Source: Chondrilla cf. caribensis
Taxonomy: Eukaryota > Porifera > Demospongiae > Chondrillida > Chondrillidae
Direction of reading: 5' to 3'
DNA length: 64,000 nt
Assembly: GCA_964020155.1 (NCBI GenBank)
Contig: OZ026564.1
Span: forward strand, 4,816,223 to 4,880,222
Under the pieces are notes generated by a model. The model worked only from the letters and a program-made list of their open reading frames with translations, searched no databases and was not told the DNA's origin. A program made the position numbers and the translations under genes. Below are positions 26,235 through 39,300 of the stretch, in pieces (position 1 is the stretch's first letter; every line of letters begins with the position of its first letter).

Positions 26235-29200
26235 ATACTTGGTTATTGTGCTGAACCCTAATTTCATGTGATATTCATGTGATCTGTCCTGTTAAGAATG
26301 GGAGTGGCGTAATGTTCCACTTACCAAAGGTGACTTTGGACTCCACCTACCAAGACTCCAGCTATTCTATTGCTGTTAAACTTGCAATGTCCCAAGAGTT
26401 CCTTGGAACCAGTGGAGAGATGCCCCTATGTGTTCTCCACAGAGGTGATGGGGTACTGGACTATCTGATAGCTGGGAATAAGGATGGACGGTTAGTGTAT
26501 CTGTATTTGTGGTGTGAGTGTATGTGTGTGTGGGGGGGGACTTTGGGACTCGCGACTGACCTCCCAGCTAGAATAGTGTCTTCTGCATTCGCGGAATGAC
26601 CAAGTACATAGTCTCTGTGGAAAGTCCCTGTAAAGCTCTCCATAATAGGTGTCTTCGACCCTGAGTGGGTGACCTTATTATTAATTTTTAGGGGCAGCCA
26701 GGTGTTGATTTTGAAACACAGAGAGTTAGAAACTGGGCTAGAATTCAAGATCAACGGCTTTGTTGAATGTTATATCTGAAATGACGCCCGAGTATTCCAG
26801 TGCGGAGACCACGAGTTAGTTTTTTTTTTAACTCAAATTACTTGTTCTTTTTTGCTGTTAGTGTATTCATGTGGCCAGTGGTTAGCAACCATAGGGATAC
26901 CCCAACACCAGACTCCTCTGTCCCTTCAACCATACGCCCACTGGGAACAGCAGCCTTCAGTGACTCCTGGAAGGCAGTGCATAGTGGGAACTGTCTCTCA
27001 GATACACTGGTGGGAATACGACCTATCTGGTGTCCACACATGCAGCTGTGTTGACTCTGTGTCTGTTGGTCCACTGCAGTTCCCATCAAACCAGCGACCA
27101 ACCATGACGTGTGCGGTCCACCTTGATTCCATTGGCCGGCTAGTATGTGGTCATGACAACGGTACTATTGTTATGTTCTACCCCGCCCAGGTTGCGACCA
27201 TGTTATTACTGTCACTACGGCGACTACCCAAAGGTAGTCATCACATGATAATCACATGGTAATCACTACATCATCACATGATAATCACATGATGTTATTA
27301 TGTCCTACAGGATGGCCTCATTTCTGTATAATGAAAGGTCACGTCGGCAAGGTCACTAGTCTACTGTACCCCAACACGTTCAGTGATCGCTATGACAGTA
27401 ACCTGCTCCTGTCGGGGGGGGAGGACTTCACTGTTCGATTGTGGAACCTCTACAACGGAACACTGCTGCATACGTTCACACCTCATGCAGGACCTGTCAC
27501 CAACCTCATGGTTGTGCCCAAGAACATTTCTGTAAGTCGTTGTTACATTTTGTTATTATTGTTATTTTTGTTGACATTGTTATTGTTGTTGATGTTGACT
27601 GTACTGTATATCTCATCTCTCCCAAAAGCATCGATACCAAGAATGTGTGTGTTCCGTCGGCTCTGATCATTCGGTGGCCATTTTGTCTTTGCCTGATAAC
27701 AGGTGTGTGTTTCTTGCTGCCTGTCATGATGCTGCCATAACAACCATAAAATGGCGTCCTAAGGAAGATTTTTTGCTGGTGGCCTGTGAGGACAGCTCGG
27801 TCTATGTCTGGCAACTGGAAACACGTAAGTTTGGTCTGCAGCGAAGAAATGTGATACAAGCAGTTGTCTACACCACAAGTGGTCTACCTGTTGATGATTC
27901 ATAAGTATTCCTACAATACACCGTGCATTTTTCTAAAGTAGAATTGGAGTTTACCTTTCCTTGGTCTGGTAGGGACCCTTGATCGACACATTGACGGAGT
28001 GACAGCAGAAATGGTGTTAAAGGACTCCATATCCTCCCCCACCTTGGAGGACACAACAGAGCCCAAAGCCCTCTCTGTCATCAACCTCCACCCCCTCCCC
28101 AGTGACCCCGTGGTGCAAATCCTCCTCTTCAATCCGCAGACTATTATCAACTTACTGTCCAAAGCCAAAGAGCTCTTTGACAAGCCAAACCAGGTTCAAC
28201 AGCGAAAGATGCAGGTGGGATTCCGCGAGTACATCCATGCCAGGCGTCGCGGGCTGGATGACATGGGTAAAGAGGTGCATGGGAAGAAGGTGGCATCAGA
28301 GAGAGGTGAGCAGCTTCATGAAGAGTGGACTCAGCAGATCATCGACATCGTTCGCCTTCTCCTCTCCTGCCTCCACGCTTGGAGTGCGGACACCAGCCTG
28401 GACCATGACCTGGAGTCCAACGTGGGACTACTGAAGCCAGTTCGTCCCATCTCCTTTGGGATGTGTAGCCGAGCACACGCCTTCTCTCTGGTATTGCCCG
28501 GCTGGGGGATGGGGGACTTCCACCCACCGCAGCCCTCCTCAACTCTCACTAACAAGCTATCATCCCAGCTTCTTGCACCTCAAGTCAATTTGTCTGTCAT
28601 ACAGCAGCACCGATGGGGACTTTCCCGCCTCCTCACAACCCAACACCTCCTGGCAGTGGTTTCCATAGCGAACACTTTCATGTCCCACATCAAAGGAGCA
28701 CAGCTTCTTGCGGAGACGGCTCACATGGGGGATTCCCTAAGCGAGGACAGCGAGGAGGAGGAGTCAGACAGCGACGCTCAACAGGTGAAGGACAATTACA
28801 TCCGGGCCAGCTGGAGCCAGATCACTGCTCTGCACTGCGTCATGCTGCCTGAGAAGCAGGGGAAGGGGTTCAAGGCACCCAGCCTGACACTCCTGGCCGA
28901 ACGCTACCCTGATAAGTGTGTCGAGGTTTGTGCAAGGGCCTTGTTATCCAGTTGATGTTCGACTGTATCTGAATTTGTGTGTGTTTGCATCACTTCAGAT
29001 CCGCGAAGCTGCTCAGGCTATCTTGTCTTCCGAGTTGAGAAGAATTGGTCCAGAGGGTCGCAAAGAGATCATCACCTACTGGGCCTCCAAGTTACCTTCC
29101 TCATTCGGATCAATCCCTCACAGTCCATCCACCTCAGAGGGCGGAATGTTCCTAGAGGACACCCCACACACCTCCAGTGCCACGCCCATACAACAGTACA

Positions 29201-30210
29201 CAGCTCTGGTCATATTGGGTATAGTGGGGTCCGAGTTCTGTTGCCATAGAAACAGTACTTCAAAGTCCAAAACTGAGGTGATGGACGTGGGGGTAGCCCG
29301 ACAGGTATCAAAGGCACTGCAGGCCGTCATCTTGGAAAAACCCAAACCCTCGTTGTCCCTAGCAACCAGTTGGAGAAGATCAGCATCTGATCTGATGGGT
29401 CGAGGCTTCAGCTTATGGGCCAACTATATCTCCCCCGCCAAGATCATAATGGGGCTCCTGGAGCTCTGTCAGCTGACCCCCTTGAGCAAGGCTGGTTCCT
29501 CTCACGTACCTGCTGGTTCCAGGATGATGTCCAACACAAGTCGCAAGTCGCTCAGTCTCATGACCATTGCTGAACCGCAGTTGATAATAACGACATTGTC
29601 TCGGGAAGTGCTCAGTTACCTGCAAGCGTCACACACCATGCACTACCCGCACTCCACTCTGCATCCGTTACCTGTTGGCATAGCAACACCCACACCCAGC
29701 TCGGGAATTACTTCACCGGGGGTGGAGCTACTACCGAAAGCCAAGTCTGATGTGATGCTGCTGATGGAGACGGCACTGGACAAGTGCAGCAACGACGTCT
29801 CCATCCTCCTGGTGGAGGTCGTGGACATCATGCTGTTCTGCCTCTCCACTGAGCAGCTCAAGAAGGAGAGGAATCTCATGGACCTTCTTCCGAGCTTGAA
29901 AAAGTGAGTTAGAAATGGAAGAGGCCCCTGTGTGTATTGTAATGACTCAGAATACTGCTTTGATTATATTTTGCTGTCTTGTTCATTCAGATTCAATACT
30001 AATGTCTGTTTCTCCTCAAAAACCCGCAAACTTGCTGTTGGTTCCAAGACCGGAAGGATTCACATTTATGACTTCAAACACTTCCACTGCGATTCAGTCA
30101 ACGCTCATGCTGCAGCGGTCACTGCTCTCATCCTGTCAGATGACGGGAAGCAGCTGGCTTCGTATTCACTTGGGGACTCTGCCCTTAAAGTGTGGCAGGT
30201 GTGTGTGTGT

Positions 30211-30261
<51 letters not shown>

Positions 30262-30522
30262 TGTCTGTCTCTCTGTGTGTATTGGTTTACTGGGAGTGTG
30301 TGCCTTACCCATCTTCGCTCACATGAGTTATTCAAGGATTGCTCCACTCCACAGGTTGGGGCAGCAATGTTGAGTATGATCAGGTCCCCTCCCAAGTGTA
30401 TCCACACCTGGCCGGTGGTGTCCTCCACCCAATCAGCATCTGGAGTACACCTGGAGTGGGTTTCCAACAAGAGCGTTATCTTGCACTCCTCCAGAGACCT
30501 GCAGCACAAGTACAATTTATAG
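24513..30522 (+). CDS. WDR7: WD repeat protein 7 (rabconnectin-3 beta)
   Basis: Partner of DMXL proteins in the rabconnectin-3/RAVE-like complex that assembles V-ATPase on endosomes and synaptic vesicles. Exons: 24513-24680, 24787-24893, 25029-25197, 25260-25409, 25809-25931, 25992-26105, 26297-26490, 26862-27009, 27080-27233, 27311-27531, 27629-27824, 27973-28925, 28999-29903, 29991-30198, 30355-30522, giving 1,325 aa (human 1,490). N-terminal WD repeats are seen (SAIRIWDATEKACLRHR; GGEDFTVRLWNLYNG; CEDSSVYVWQLET). The alpha-helical middle has REAAQAILSSELRRIGPEGR and ALIVEVMDI-like segments. C-terminal WD repeats end with WVSNKSVILHSS. The short intron 27010-27079 shifts frame between two halves of one repeat and is supported by alignment to the human order. 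Divergent to PFDN2. Confidence 0.95.
25432..25782. repeat. 26-bp minisatellite in WDR7 intron 4
   Basis: About 13 copies of CTACTGTACACACACTAGTA plus GAGGTC. It ends about 26 bp before the acceptor at 25808. Confidence 0.95.
26106..26234. repeat. GT microsatellite at the donor of WDR7 intron 6
   Basis: About 125 bp of near-pure GT start at the splice donor following exon 25992-26105. Confidence 0.95.
30199..30262. repeat. GT microsatellite at the donor of WDR7 intron 14
   Basis: The GT run begins at the splice donor after exon 29991-30198. Confidence 0.95.
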
Positions 30523-31087
30523 ACTGTCTCATTGCCTTAACAATGTCACTGTATTAGCTGCATTGAATGGATTATACAGTATTCTACGCACACAATACAC
30601 TCTGTGTAGTGCATGAAGAATGTTATGGCTAAAATATGGTCAAAACACTCCCTAGGAGGTCTGTGAGGATGAAATTCGCTGCCACATTATGTTCCATGGA
30701 TAAAATGTGGCAGCAAAATTTATGCCTGTGGTAGTCGGAGGTATAGGATAATTTTGGTTGGGTAGGTTAATTTTTGCGTCTCAAAAATGACCTGGGACGA
30801 TTTTCGGATGGGTCAATCTTTGGCATATGACCTCCGCCATCTTTTGTATTGCACAACAACTTCAAAAGGCGCTCAGTCTTTAATTTTGGTTCGATGTGAA
30901 CTGTGTTCTTGTGGGATAAGGAGCTTGAATTGTTTGAAGAAAGGCGAGACACGGGAATGTATTGTTAGTCTGCCATTTTAATAGTAGCGTGATATGTTTT
31001 GTCGCTTTTATGAAAATCGGATTGAATTTTTGCTCAGAAACCTATTCAGGATTGAACCACGTTTTTGCAGCATAAGGACTTGTGGAA
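30523..31087. other. Intergenic stretch with a small hairpin
   Basis: Between WDR7 and the CEP152-like gene. It contains the inverted repeat GCTGCCACATT ... AAATGTGGCAGC at about 30680-30716 (11-12-bp stem, 14-bp loop). No gene seen. Confidence 0.6.
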
Positions 31088-34000
31088 ATGGCGGGAGAAG
31101 ATGCAGTGGTGTTGATGACTGATGTGTTTTCCTCCGACGAGGACGACTTGCAGCAACAGGAAGAGGTAACTCATGTTTTGCGTCCCATCGTCTGCTTCGA
31201 CTTATCTCAGTGGCTGTGACTGAAGTACAGCGCGCATGCATCAATGAGCGCAACGCTCACTACTGAAAGCTGGACTGGGAGTCACTTGTGGTTGCTTCTG
31301 TTTGTTCCACGTAGTTACATAAGCTCATCAAGCAGTTCCCGGAGCCCCACCCCCTGGAGGACAGTGATGAAGACAGCTCCTGCTATTCCACAGTCACACC
31401 TGATGAGGAGTCGGGGAGCGAGTCTACCTCTCAGGAACACCTGTCTGTTGGTGTTGTGCCCACCGACACACATCAAACAGTCGATGTGACTCCAAACCAG
31501 CCCATTGAGGAGTGCGACCAGACACCTCAGTTCACCTCTTCCAATAGCTTTGGTTCCGTTCAACCTGTAGCTCATGTACTGGCTGTGGAGACCGGGATCA
31601 CTAGCCATGACCCGAGATCACCACTAGCTCCACACCATCACAACTCTCCCACTCTGTTACCCCCCCATCAAGCATCCCCTCCCCCTATGCCCCCTCAGCA
31701 AGTATTTTCAAGTCAAACCCCCCTCAATTCTGCAGGGTCAGAGGTGCCCCCAGATACCATTCTGCCAGGCTCAAACCACATCCTCTTGGAACATAACAAC
31801 CTTCAGGTTTTGTACAAGGCAAGGGGGAAGAAGATTGACGAGTTGAACAAACTTATTGAAGTCTTGAGCATTGAGAAGGAGAGGGATATCGGTGTGCACT
31901 TGGAGGAGCAGGGGAAGCTGACTGCCATCAACAAAGGGCTTCAAGAGGATCTGAAGACTTTGGAGGTCAAAATGCTGCACATGTCGGAGGAGAACTCTGT
32001 ACTCAGCTCTGAACTAAGAAGACAAGGAGAAGTGGTGGAGCAACTTTGTACAGAGAAGAAGGAGGTTTGTTGTGCGCGCTGTTATTGGCCCAGCTTCTTG
32101 TTGAGGTTGTGACCTAACTGCTGCTCTTCAACCATTCAGCTTCAGCAGTCATTGCACACAGCCGAGGTGTCTGTATCCAGCTTACAACAGCAGATCGCGT
32201 CTCTCACAAGCAGTGATGTCATCCAACGAGTGAGGGACCAGTATGAATCCAACATAGCGTCACTCAAGGAGCAGCACATGGCGGAAGTGCTGGAGCTGAA
32301 GAAGGAGGTGGAAGAGAAGGATAGAGGTGAATTGGAGAAGGTGGGGCCCAAGCTAGCCAAGAATACCTCCCCCCTGCCTTCCTTCTTGTCGGAAGGCAGC
32401 CATCTCGGCGAGGATGATGGATACCGTCAGATAGTAGCAGAGAACGAGGACCTCCGTTGTCTCATAAGCAACCTGGAGGAGGAGAGGGACCACGCCCGCT
32501 CGGATGTGGTGGAGTTACGCGACTGCCTTGTGGCTCAGGAGTCCCTCGCCGTTCAACTGCAGCAGGAGAAGAGTGCTCTACTGGCCCAGGTGGGGGGGTA
32601 CCAGGAGGAGATCGAGTCACTCAACACTAAGCTTGCTGCTATTGAGGGAGTTGTCAAGACAGAGAGAGAACGCTATCTCAACGAAAGGGTCCGTTTTGAA
32701 GAGTAAGTAGTTTGTGTATCATTGGTGACTATTCTTGACTGTGTTCCCCATCTACCACTGCTCCTCCCTGCCACACCCCTCCCCACCAACCCCCAGATCA
32801 CAATCCCAGTCTCTACAGTTTCACGACCAATCCACTGCACGATTGCGCAATGCATTTGAAGCTGAGAAAAAGTTCATTTCTGAGTGTCACCAAAGAGAGA
32901 TAGAAGGGTTAAAGTGAGTGTGGCACACCAACACACAGGGAGATAGAAGGGTTAAAGTGAGTGTGGCACACCAACACACAGGGAGATAGAAGGGTTAAAG
33001 TGAGGCACACCAACACACAGGGAGATAGAGATAGGAACACCAGCACACAATAATGCTCTGTAATAGATTGCCAACCTGGTGCACCCACAGTAGGTAGCCT
33101 GGCATCCAGGTTTCAGTAACTTCATGTACATTTTGTGTATTCACATATCTCAGGTTGGAGCTAGCATCTCTTCAGAAGAAGTTGAAGAAGGATTTCAAGG
33201 TTCCTGAGGCAGGAGTAGGTGTGTGTTTTGTACTGTGTGTGACGTGCTTACCCAACCCTCAATCCTTACTTGAGGTGTTGTGTTGTATGTTTGGATGTTG
33301 TGTGATTGGATGTTGTGTGATTGGATGTTGTGTGATTGGATGTTGTATGTTTGGATGTTGTGTGATCGGATGTTGTATGTTTGGATGTTGTGTGATCGGA
33401 TGTTGTATGTTTGGATGTTGTGTGATTGGATGTTGTATGTTTGGATGTTGTGTGATTGGATGTTGTGTGATCGGATGTTGTGTGATTGGATGTTGTATGT
33501 TTGGATGTTGTGTGATTGGATGTTGTATGTTTGGATGTTGTGTGATCGGATGTTGTATGTTTGGATGTTGTGTGATCGGATGTTGTATGTTTGGATGTTG
33601 TGTGATTGGATGTTGTGTGATTGGATGTTGTGTGATCGGATGTTGTATGTTTGGATGTTGTGTGATTGGATGTTGTATGATTGGATGTTGTGTGATTGGA
33701 TGTTGTGTGATTGGATGTTGTGTGATCGGATGTTGTGTGATTGGATGTTGTATGTTTGGATGTTGTGTGATTGGATGTTGTGTGATCGGATGTTGTGTGA
33801 TTGGATGTTGTGTGATCGGATGTTGTGTGATTGGATGTTGTGTGATTGGATGTTGTATGTTTGGATGTTGTGTGATCGGATGTTGTGTGATTGGATGTTG
33901 TGTGATTGGATGTTGTGTGATCGGATGTTGTGTGATCGGATGTTGTGTGATTGGATGTTGTGTGATTGGATGTTGTGTGATTGGATGTTGTATGTTTGGA

Positions 34001-35411
34001 TGTTGTGTGATTGGATGTTGTGTGATCGGATGTTGTGTGATTGGATGTTGTGTGATTGGATGTTGTATGTTTGGATGTTGTGTGATTGGATGTTGTATGA
34101 TTGGATGTTGTATGTTTGGATGTTGTGTGATTGGATGTTGTGTGATTGGATGTTGTGTGATCGGATGTTGTGTGATTGGATGTTGTGTGATTGGATGTTG
34201 TGTGATTGGATGTTGTATGTTTGGATGTAGGATCACAGAGCAGGAGGATGGTGGGAGTGGCAGTACAAACAATTGCCATGGAAACAACATGTGATCAGGA
34301 AGACTTTGATCGTCGCCTCAAGGAGGAGTTGGAGAGAGCTAAGGATGAGTGGAGGGGCAGTCTGCTGGACACAGCAAGCTCATCTGTAGCGTCAGCACTG
34401 GAGAAGGCAGAGGAGAACTTTGCCAAGAGGCTGGAAAGAGAAAAAATGGCTGTTATGGACAAGATGAGGCGCCAGGTTGAAAAAGAGAGGGATCAACAAT
34501 TGAAGAGGCAAGAAGAACTGCTTCGAAAAGAGCTGGAGGAAGAGTTTCGGGACAAACTGGAAGTCTTGAAGGATGAGAAACAAAGAGTTATTGAGAGTAA
34601 TTCTGACAAATGGCAGAGTTTGGAAGACGAGTATAAAATGAGACTAGAGAAGGCTGTACTAGCAGCTAGAGAGGAATGCTCACGTCAGCACAGCCGAAAG
34701 GTTGAAGAGGCTGTTAAGAGAGCCAGGCAGAAGTGGGCTGTTCTGAAGGAGGCGGAGTTATTGAAGCTACGTAAAGATCACCAACATGACCTGAAGGAAA
34801 GTGTTCATCGAGCAGTAGAGAAGGCGAGAAAGCATTATGAATGTACGTAGGCATGTATGTACATGTGTGTGTACATATGCATGTACATGTGTGTACTTGA
34901 TTGCCAGCGTGAGTATATGCAACATGCTATCCTACACTGTACAGGTAGCAGTGCAGAGGTGTGAGGTGTTCTCCAATCACTGTAGGTGTTGTATCTGATA
35001 TTCGTAACAAAATGGCTGCCAATCACCAAGCTGCCCAGTCCCAGGTTTCCTTGGAGTGGGAGAAAGAGAAGAAAGAAATGAACGATACCATTTCCACTCT
35101 GCAAGACACACTGTCACAATCTCAAAGATCCAAACAAGAGGTTCGCAGTCACCAAAGGTCTTGCTTGTGGTGCTTGAACCGCTGTGTTCTCTGCTGGGTT
35201 TCCCCACAATGCTGGTCAGCAGTGCGTTGGTTTGTCGTGTTCTGTAGATCCTATCGAGTGTCCATAAACTGAAGGAATTGCTACGGGAAGACCTTTTAGT
35301 CTGGGTGAGATACACCTGTGTCCCCTCTGATGTGTGCTTGTCCCACGACATATTGTGTGCTCTTTTCCACAGATGACTAAAGTATTAGAGAGTCGACAGT
35401 CTTTGCAATAG
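31088..35411 (+). CDS. CEP152: CEP152/Asterless-like centriolar coiled-coil protein
   Basis: CEP152 recruits PLK4 and CPAP to start centriole duplication. Exons: 31088-31165, 31315-32064, 32140-32702, 32797-32913, 33154-33218, 34231-34842, 34986-35140, 35248-35304, 35373-35411, giving 811 aa. The N terminus is acidic (FSSDEDDLQQQEE), as is the PLK4-binding region of CEP152. Next come a Pro/Ser-rich stretch and long coiled coils. Best matches to human CEP152: NLQVLYKARGKKIDELNKLI, and a segment with SLQQQI...IQRVRDQYESNIASL. The coiled coil after VGVAVQT recalls the human part that starts near CGSQTD. The protein is about half the human length, so the C-terminal part is missing or diverged. 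An unrelated coiled-coil protein cannot be fully excluded. Confidence 0.75.
32897..33030. repeat. 43-bp tandem repeat carrying exon end and splice donor
   Basis: Copies start at 32897, 32940 and 32983, with a partial fourth at 33022. The first copy is the end of coding exon 32797-32913 plus its donor (GAAGGGTTAAA|GTGAGTG); the others are intronic duplicates. Confidence 0.95.
33278..34230. repeat. 15-bp minisatellite filling intron 5 of the CEP152-like gene
   Basis: About 63 head-to-tail copies of GGATGTTGTGTGATT with four variants at the last eight bases (GTGTGATT, GTGTGATC, GTATGTTT, rare GTATGATT). No stop occurs in several frames, so long false open frames appear on both strands. The true acceptor (TTGGATGTAG) is the last unit with one change. 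Confidence 0.98.
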
Positions 35412-35493
35412 AGAATACTGTGTATGTAGCGAAGTTATACGGAGTTGTATATACTAATTAATATGTCACATGACTTTCGGAGAAGTAGGAAAC

Positions 35494-36349
35494 ATGTCTG
35501 ACGATGGGGAGTTCATAGAGTTCTGCAAGAAATTAGAAAGCGTCGACCTTGTAAGTTAACACCTGATGCAGTTAAGCCGTCCCGGATGTACCAGGGGGTA
35601 CCTAGCGTCGCATGATATAGATTCATTACGCCTGTACCTAGCTAAATGCATAATAATTACTGTCCTGCAAACGTTTGGAGTATCTATCCTGTGAGCGAAG
35701 TGTATCGATTGATTTTGAGATTGAATTATCGTACTGGGTGTAGTTTCTGGAGAAAAGACTTACATCGGTACGGCTTAGATTTTTATAACCCACTGTGTGT
35801 GTGTGTGTGTGTGTGTGTGTACGTAGTATATGATACTGTCCTTCTAGTGGTCATAGTGTATTGATTTGAGCATGCCTCCTCTTCCCAGACCACTTTGTCA
35901 TCAGTTCATTTGGTGGTTGGAAATGAATCGGGGGATTTGGACTCATACGCCTCAGCCATCAGTTATGCCTACTCCTTGAATAAGGTGAGCTCCAGCCAAG
36001 CCAGTGTGATAACATCATCTGTACTGGTGTACTGTGTGTGTTGTGTGTTTTGTGTGTACTGTGTATGTTGTGTGTACTGTGTATGTTGTGTGTACTGTGT
36101 ATGTTGTGTGTGTTGTGTGTGTTGTGTGTACTGTGTGTGTTGTGTGTACTGTGTATGTTGTGTGTACTGTGTATGTTGTGTGTACTGTGTATGTTGTGTG
36201 TGTTGTGTGTGTTGTGTGTACTGTGTATGTTGTGTGTACTGTGTATGTTGTGTGTACTGTGTGTGTTGTGTGTACTGTGTATGTTGTGTGTACTGTGTGT
36301 GTTGTGTGTACTGTGTGTGTTGCACACACACACACACACACGCACACAC

Positions 36350-36385
<36 letters not shown>

Positions 36386-39300
36386 TGTGTGTGTCTGTGG
36401 AATGTGCATCGAGTGCCACGTAGCATCAAGTGTTGTTTTTCACAGGATTCAGAGATTCCTGTGGTGCCAGCTCTGCCAAGAGACCAGAAGAAACCTCCTC
36501 AACACGATGTCCCATTTCTCCTGGAGTCTCTAGATATCAATATTTCTGTTGTGAAATCCTTAGCTGATATTGATGTTGATCATTGTGATGATGTCCGGGT
36601 TACATTAGTGGATCACCACACTCCCGATGCGCCTCTTTCTCCTGATCAAGTTGTCATGGTGATTGATCACCATGACAACCCTCCAATCTACCCTGAAGAT
36701 GTAGAGATGAAGGTGGACAATGTGGGGTCTTGCTCCACTATTGTGTTTGAAGTCTTAAACAGCAGGGAGGAGGGGCCTATTGACTCCACCTCTGCTACAT
36801 TGCTCCTTGGTGCTATTTTGATGGATACATTGGATCTGGAATCAGAACGGACAACAGATCGGGATCGACAAGCCGCCATGCGACTAGCCCTGCACTCCAA
36901 GATCAGTTCTGATGAACTGTACGACCAACTCACCAAGAAGAGGTTTGGTCGCAATGATGACTCTCTGGAAGACCTTCTCCGCAGAGACAGCAAACTGGTG
37001 GAGTGCAGTGAGGCCAGTGTGATGTTCTCCACTGTCACATGTCCTCCCAGTCAGGTCCTTGAAGACCCAGAGTTCTCCACAGTGGTCCGGGACGTACTTG
37101 CCAGTGAGAATGCTTCATTGAGTGTGCTGCTCTTTGCTTGGCTCCAGGAAGACATGCAGCTGGAGAGAGAAATAGCCTTGGTCCAGTTGGAGGGATCCAG
37201 TGACCTAGCTGAGGGAGTGGCAGCGCAAATCGAGGAGCAGTTCCACTGTAAGCGCAACGATAACGGTGACATCATCCTCATCCCTACCTCCAGCGACGTA
37301 ACCAGGAAGAAGGTCCTCCCAGTTGTAGTGGACCTCATCAACTCCAAGTGTGTTCATTGTGTGTGCTTGCTTGCATGTTGCTAATTGCTACCCATAATGT
37401 ACATGTGTTGCAGGTCAGTATTGGAAGAACCTCAGGAATCATTTGTGGTGGATAGCATGCCATCAAATAGGCAAGCAGATGTGGTTGACTCAGAACAGGT
37501 TGTCGAGGACCAGCAAGACGACGAGGACCAGCAGGGTGTTGAGGACCAGCAGGGTGTTGAGGACCAGCAGGGTGTTGAGCACCAGCAGGGTGTTGAGGAC
37601 AAGCAGGGTGTAGAGGACCAGCAGGGTGTTGAGGACCAGCAAGGTGTTGATGACCAGCAAGGTGTTGAGGACCAGCAGGATGTAGAGGACCAACAGGGTG
37701 TTGAGGACCAGCAGGGTGAGGAGGACCAGCAAGGTGTTGAGGACCAGCAGGGTGTTGAGGACCAACAGGGTGAGGAGGACCAGCAGGGTGAGGAGGACCA
37801 GCAAGGTGTTGAGGACCAGCAAGGTGTTGAGGACCAGCAAGGTGTTGAGGACCAGCAGGGTGTTGAGGACCATCTGTCTGGTAGAGAACCACAGAAGACA
37901 TCCGAAGAATCCTTTGTTGTTGTTGATCAGCCGAGTGGTGGCGATCAGCCGAGTGGTGGCGATCAGCCGAGTGGTGGCGATCAGCCGAGTGGTGGCTATC
38001 AGCCGAGTGGTGGCGATCAGCCGAGTGGTGGCGATCAGCCGAGTGGTGGCTATCAGCCGAGTGGTGGTGATCCAACTATGACAAGTGGCAGTGAGATCCT
38101 GAGTGAGGAGGACGTACATGCCGTGGTCATTAGTGAGACAACAAGGGACACACCCACTGGTCAAGAAGATGTCACGCCCACTCTGACACCCACCATTAGT
38201 CCTGTGCCTCCGCCCACTCTACCTGCAACGTCTGTTTCTACTGAACCTCCTCTTGAACCAGATGTCAAGGTGATCTCCAACGACCCAGAGCCGCAGACGG
38301 CTCACGTGTCAGACAGACCGTCTGCTGGTCAGGAGCCCAAGGAGATCCCTGAGATTCCATACGAGGAGGAAGTGAAGGAGTCCAGGAACTTCCGTGTGGT
38401 CCAGGTGGGTGGGGATGAGATCCGGATTGATCTCAGACAGATTAAACCCTATCGTCGAATAGTAGAACACGCAGGTATGTTGTATGTGTGTCTGCATGTG
38501 TGCACTCAAGTGTGTGCAAATGACTGAATGACTTCCTTCTCCATGGCCAGGTTATTTTGGTAAGGGAACAACAGCTCTGATAGTGCTGCAGTCCAGGTAT
38601 CTCCCCCCTCGCTCCCTGCCCAACTACAATCAGATATTTACTCAACTCTTCTAGTGAGTGTCAGGCTGTAACTTTGACCTTTGTACTCTGATCCTCTAAT
38701 TTTAATCTGTTCATGAAGGTAGCTCTGTACTGTGTGTATGGAAGTAGCTCTGTACTGTGTGTATGGAAGTAGCTCTGTACTGTGTGTATGGAAGTAGCTC
38801 TGTACTGTGTGCACAGCATTCCACCTTATGACTGTACTGCAGTTATGTGCTCTCTACGGTGGACAACATTGTGGTTGACGACTATGAGATAGTCTACATT
38901 CACGGGGACAGTCCTCGCAATGGAATGCCAGGGTTTGGTTGGTTCAGGCAGTTTTATCAGATGATCGACCGTCGACTGAGGAAGAACTTGAAACATCTTT
39001 ACATCGTCAGACCCTCCTTCTGGATCAAAGCCATGCTGAAGCTGGCCAGGCCGTTCATAAGGTTAGATACAACCACCAGAAACCGTTTTGAGGGTTGCCA
39101 TGCAACTTCCCTAGTGCATGCAAATGCTGATGATCCTATAGTACTTATCGCTGTGTGTTGATGTGGCATCTGGTGCCTCTGTTTAGTGCAAAATTCTATC
39201 GCAAAATTGTTACCATGGAAACAATGGATGAACTGATCAACTACATTCCATCAAGTAATTTGGAATTGGTCTTCCCGCAATTCAAATCGTGAGCATGTAG

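Noticed and set aside
26691..26780. Possible extra WDR7 exon after GGGGCAGCCAGG
   Set aside because: It hits an in-frame stop with no donor, while skipping to 26862 restores the family sequence in phase.
30767..31253. Short frames on both strands between WDR7 and the CEP152-like gene
   Set aside because: None shows family similarity or splice support.
33155..34294. Very long Cys/Ile/Gly-rich and Asn/His/Thr-rich frames on both strands
   Set aside because: Pure 15-bp minisatellite inside an intron whose flanking exons join in phase without it.
36034..36430. Cys/Val-rich and Thr/His-rich frames
   Set aside because: 18-bp and dinucleotide repeats inside a PRUNE2-like intron.
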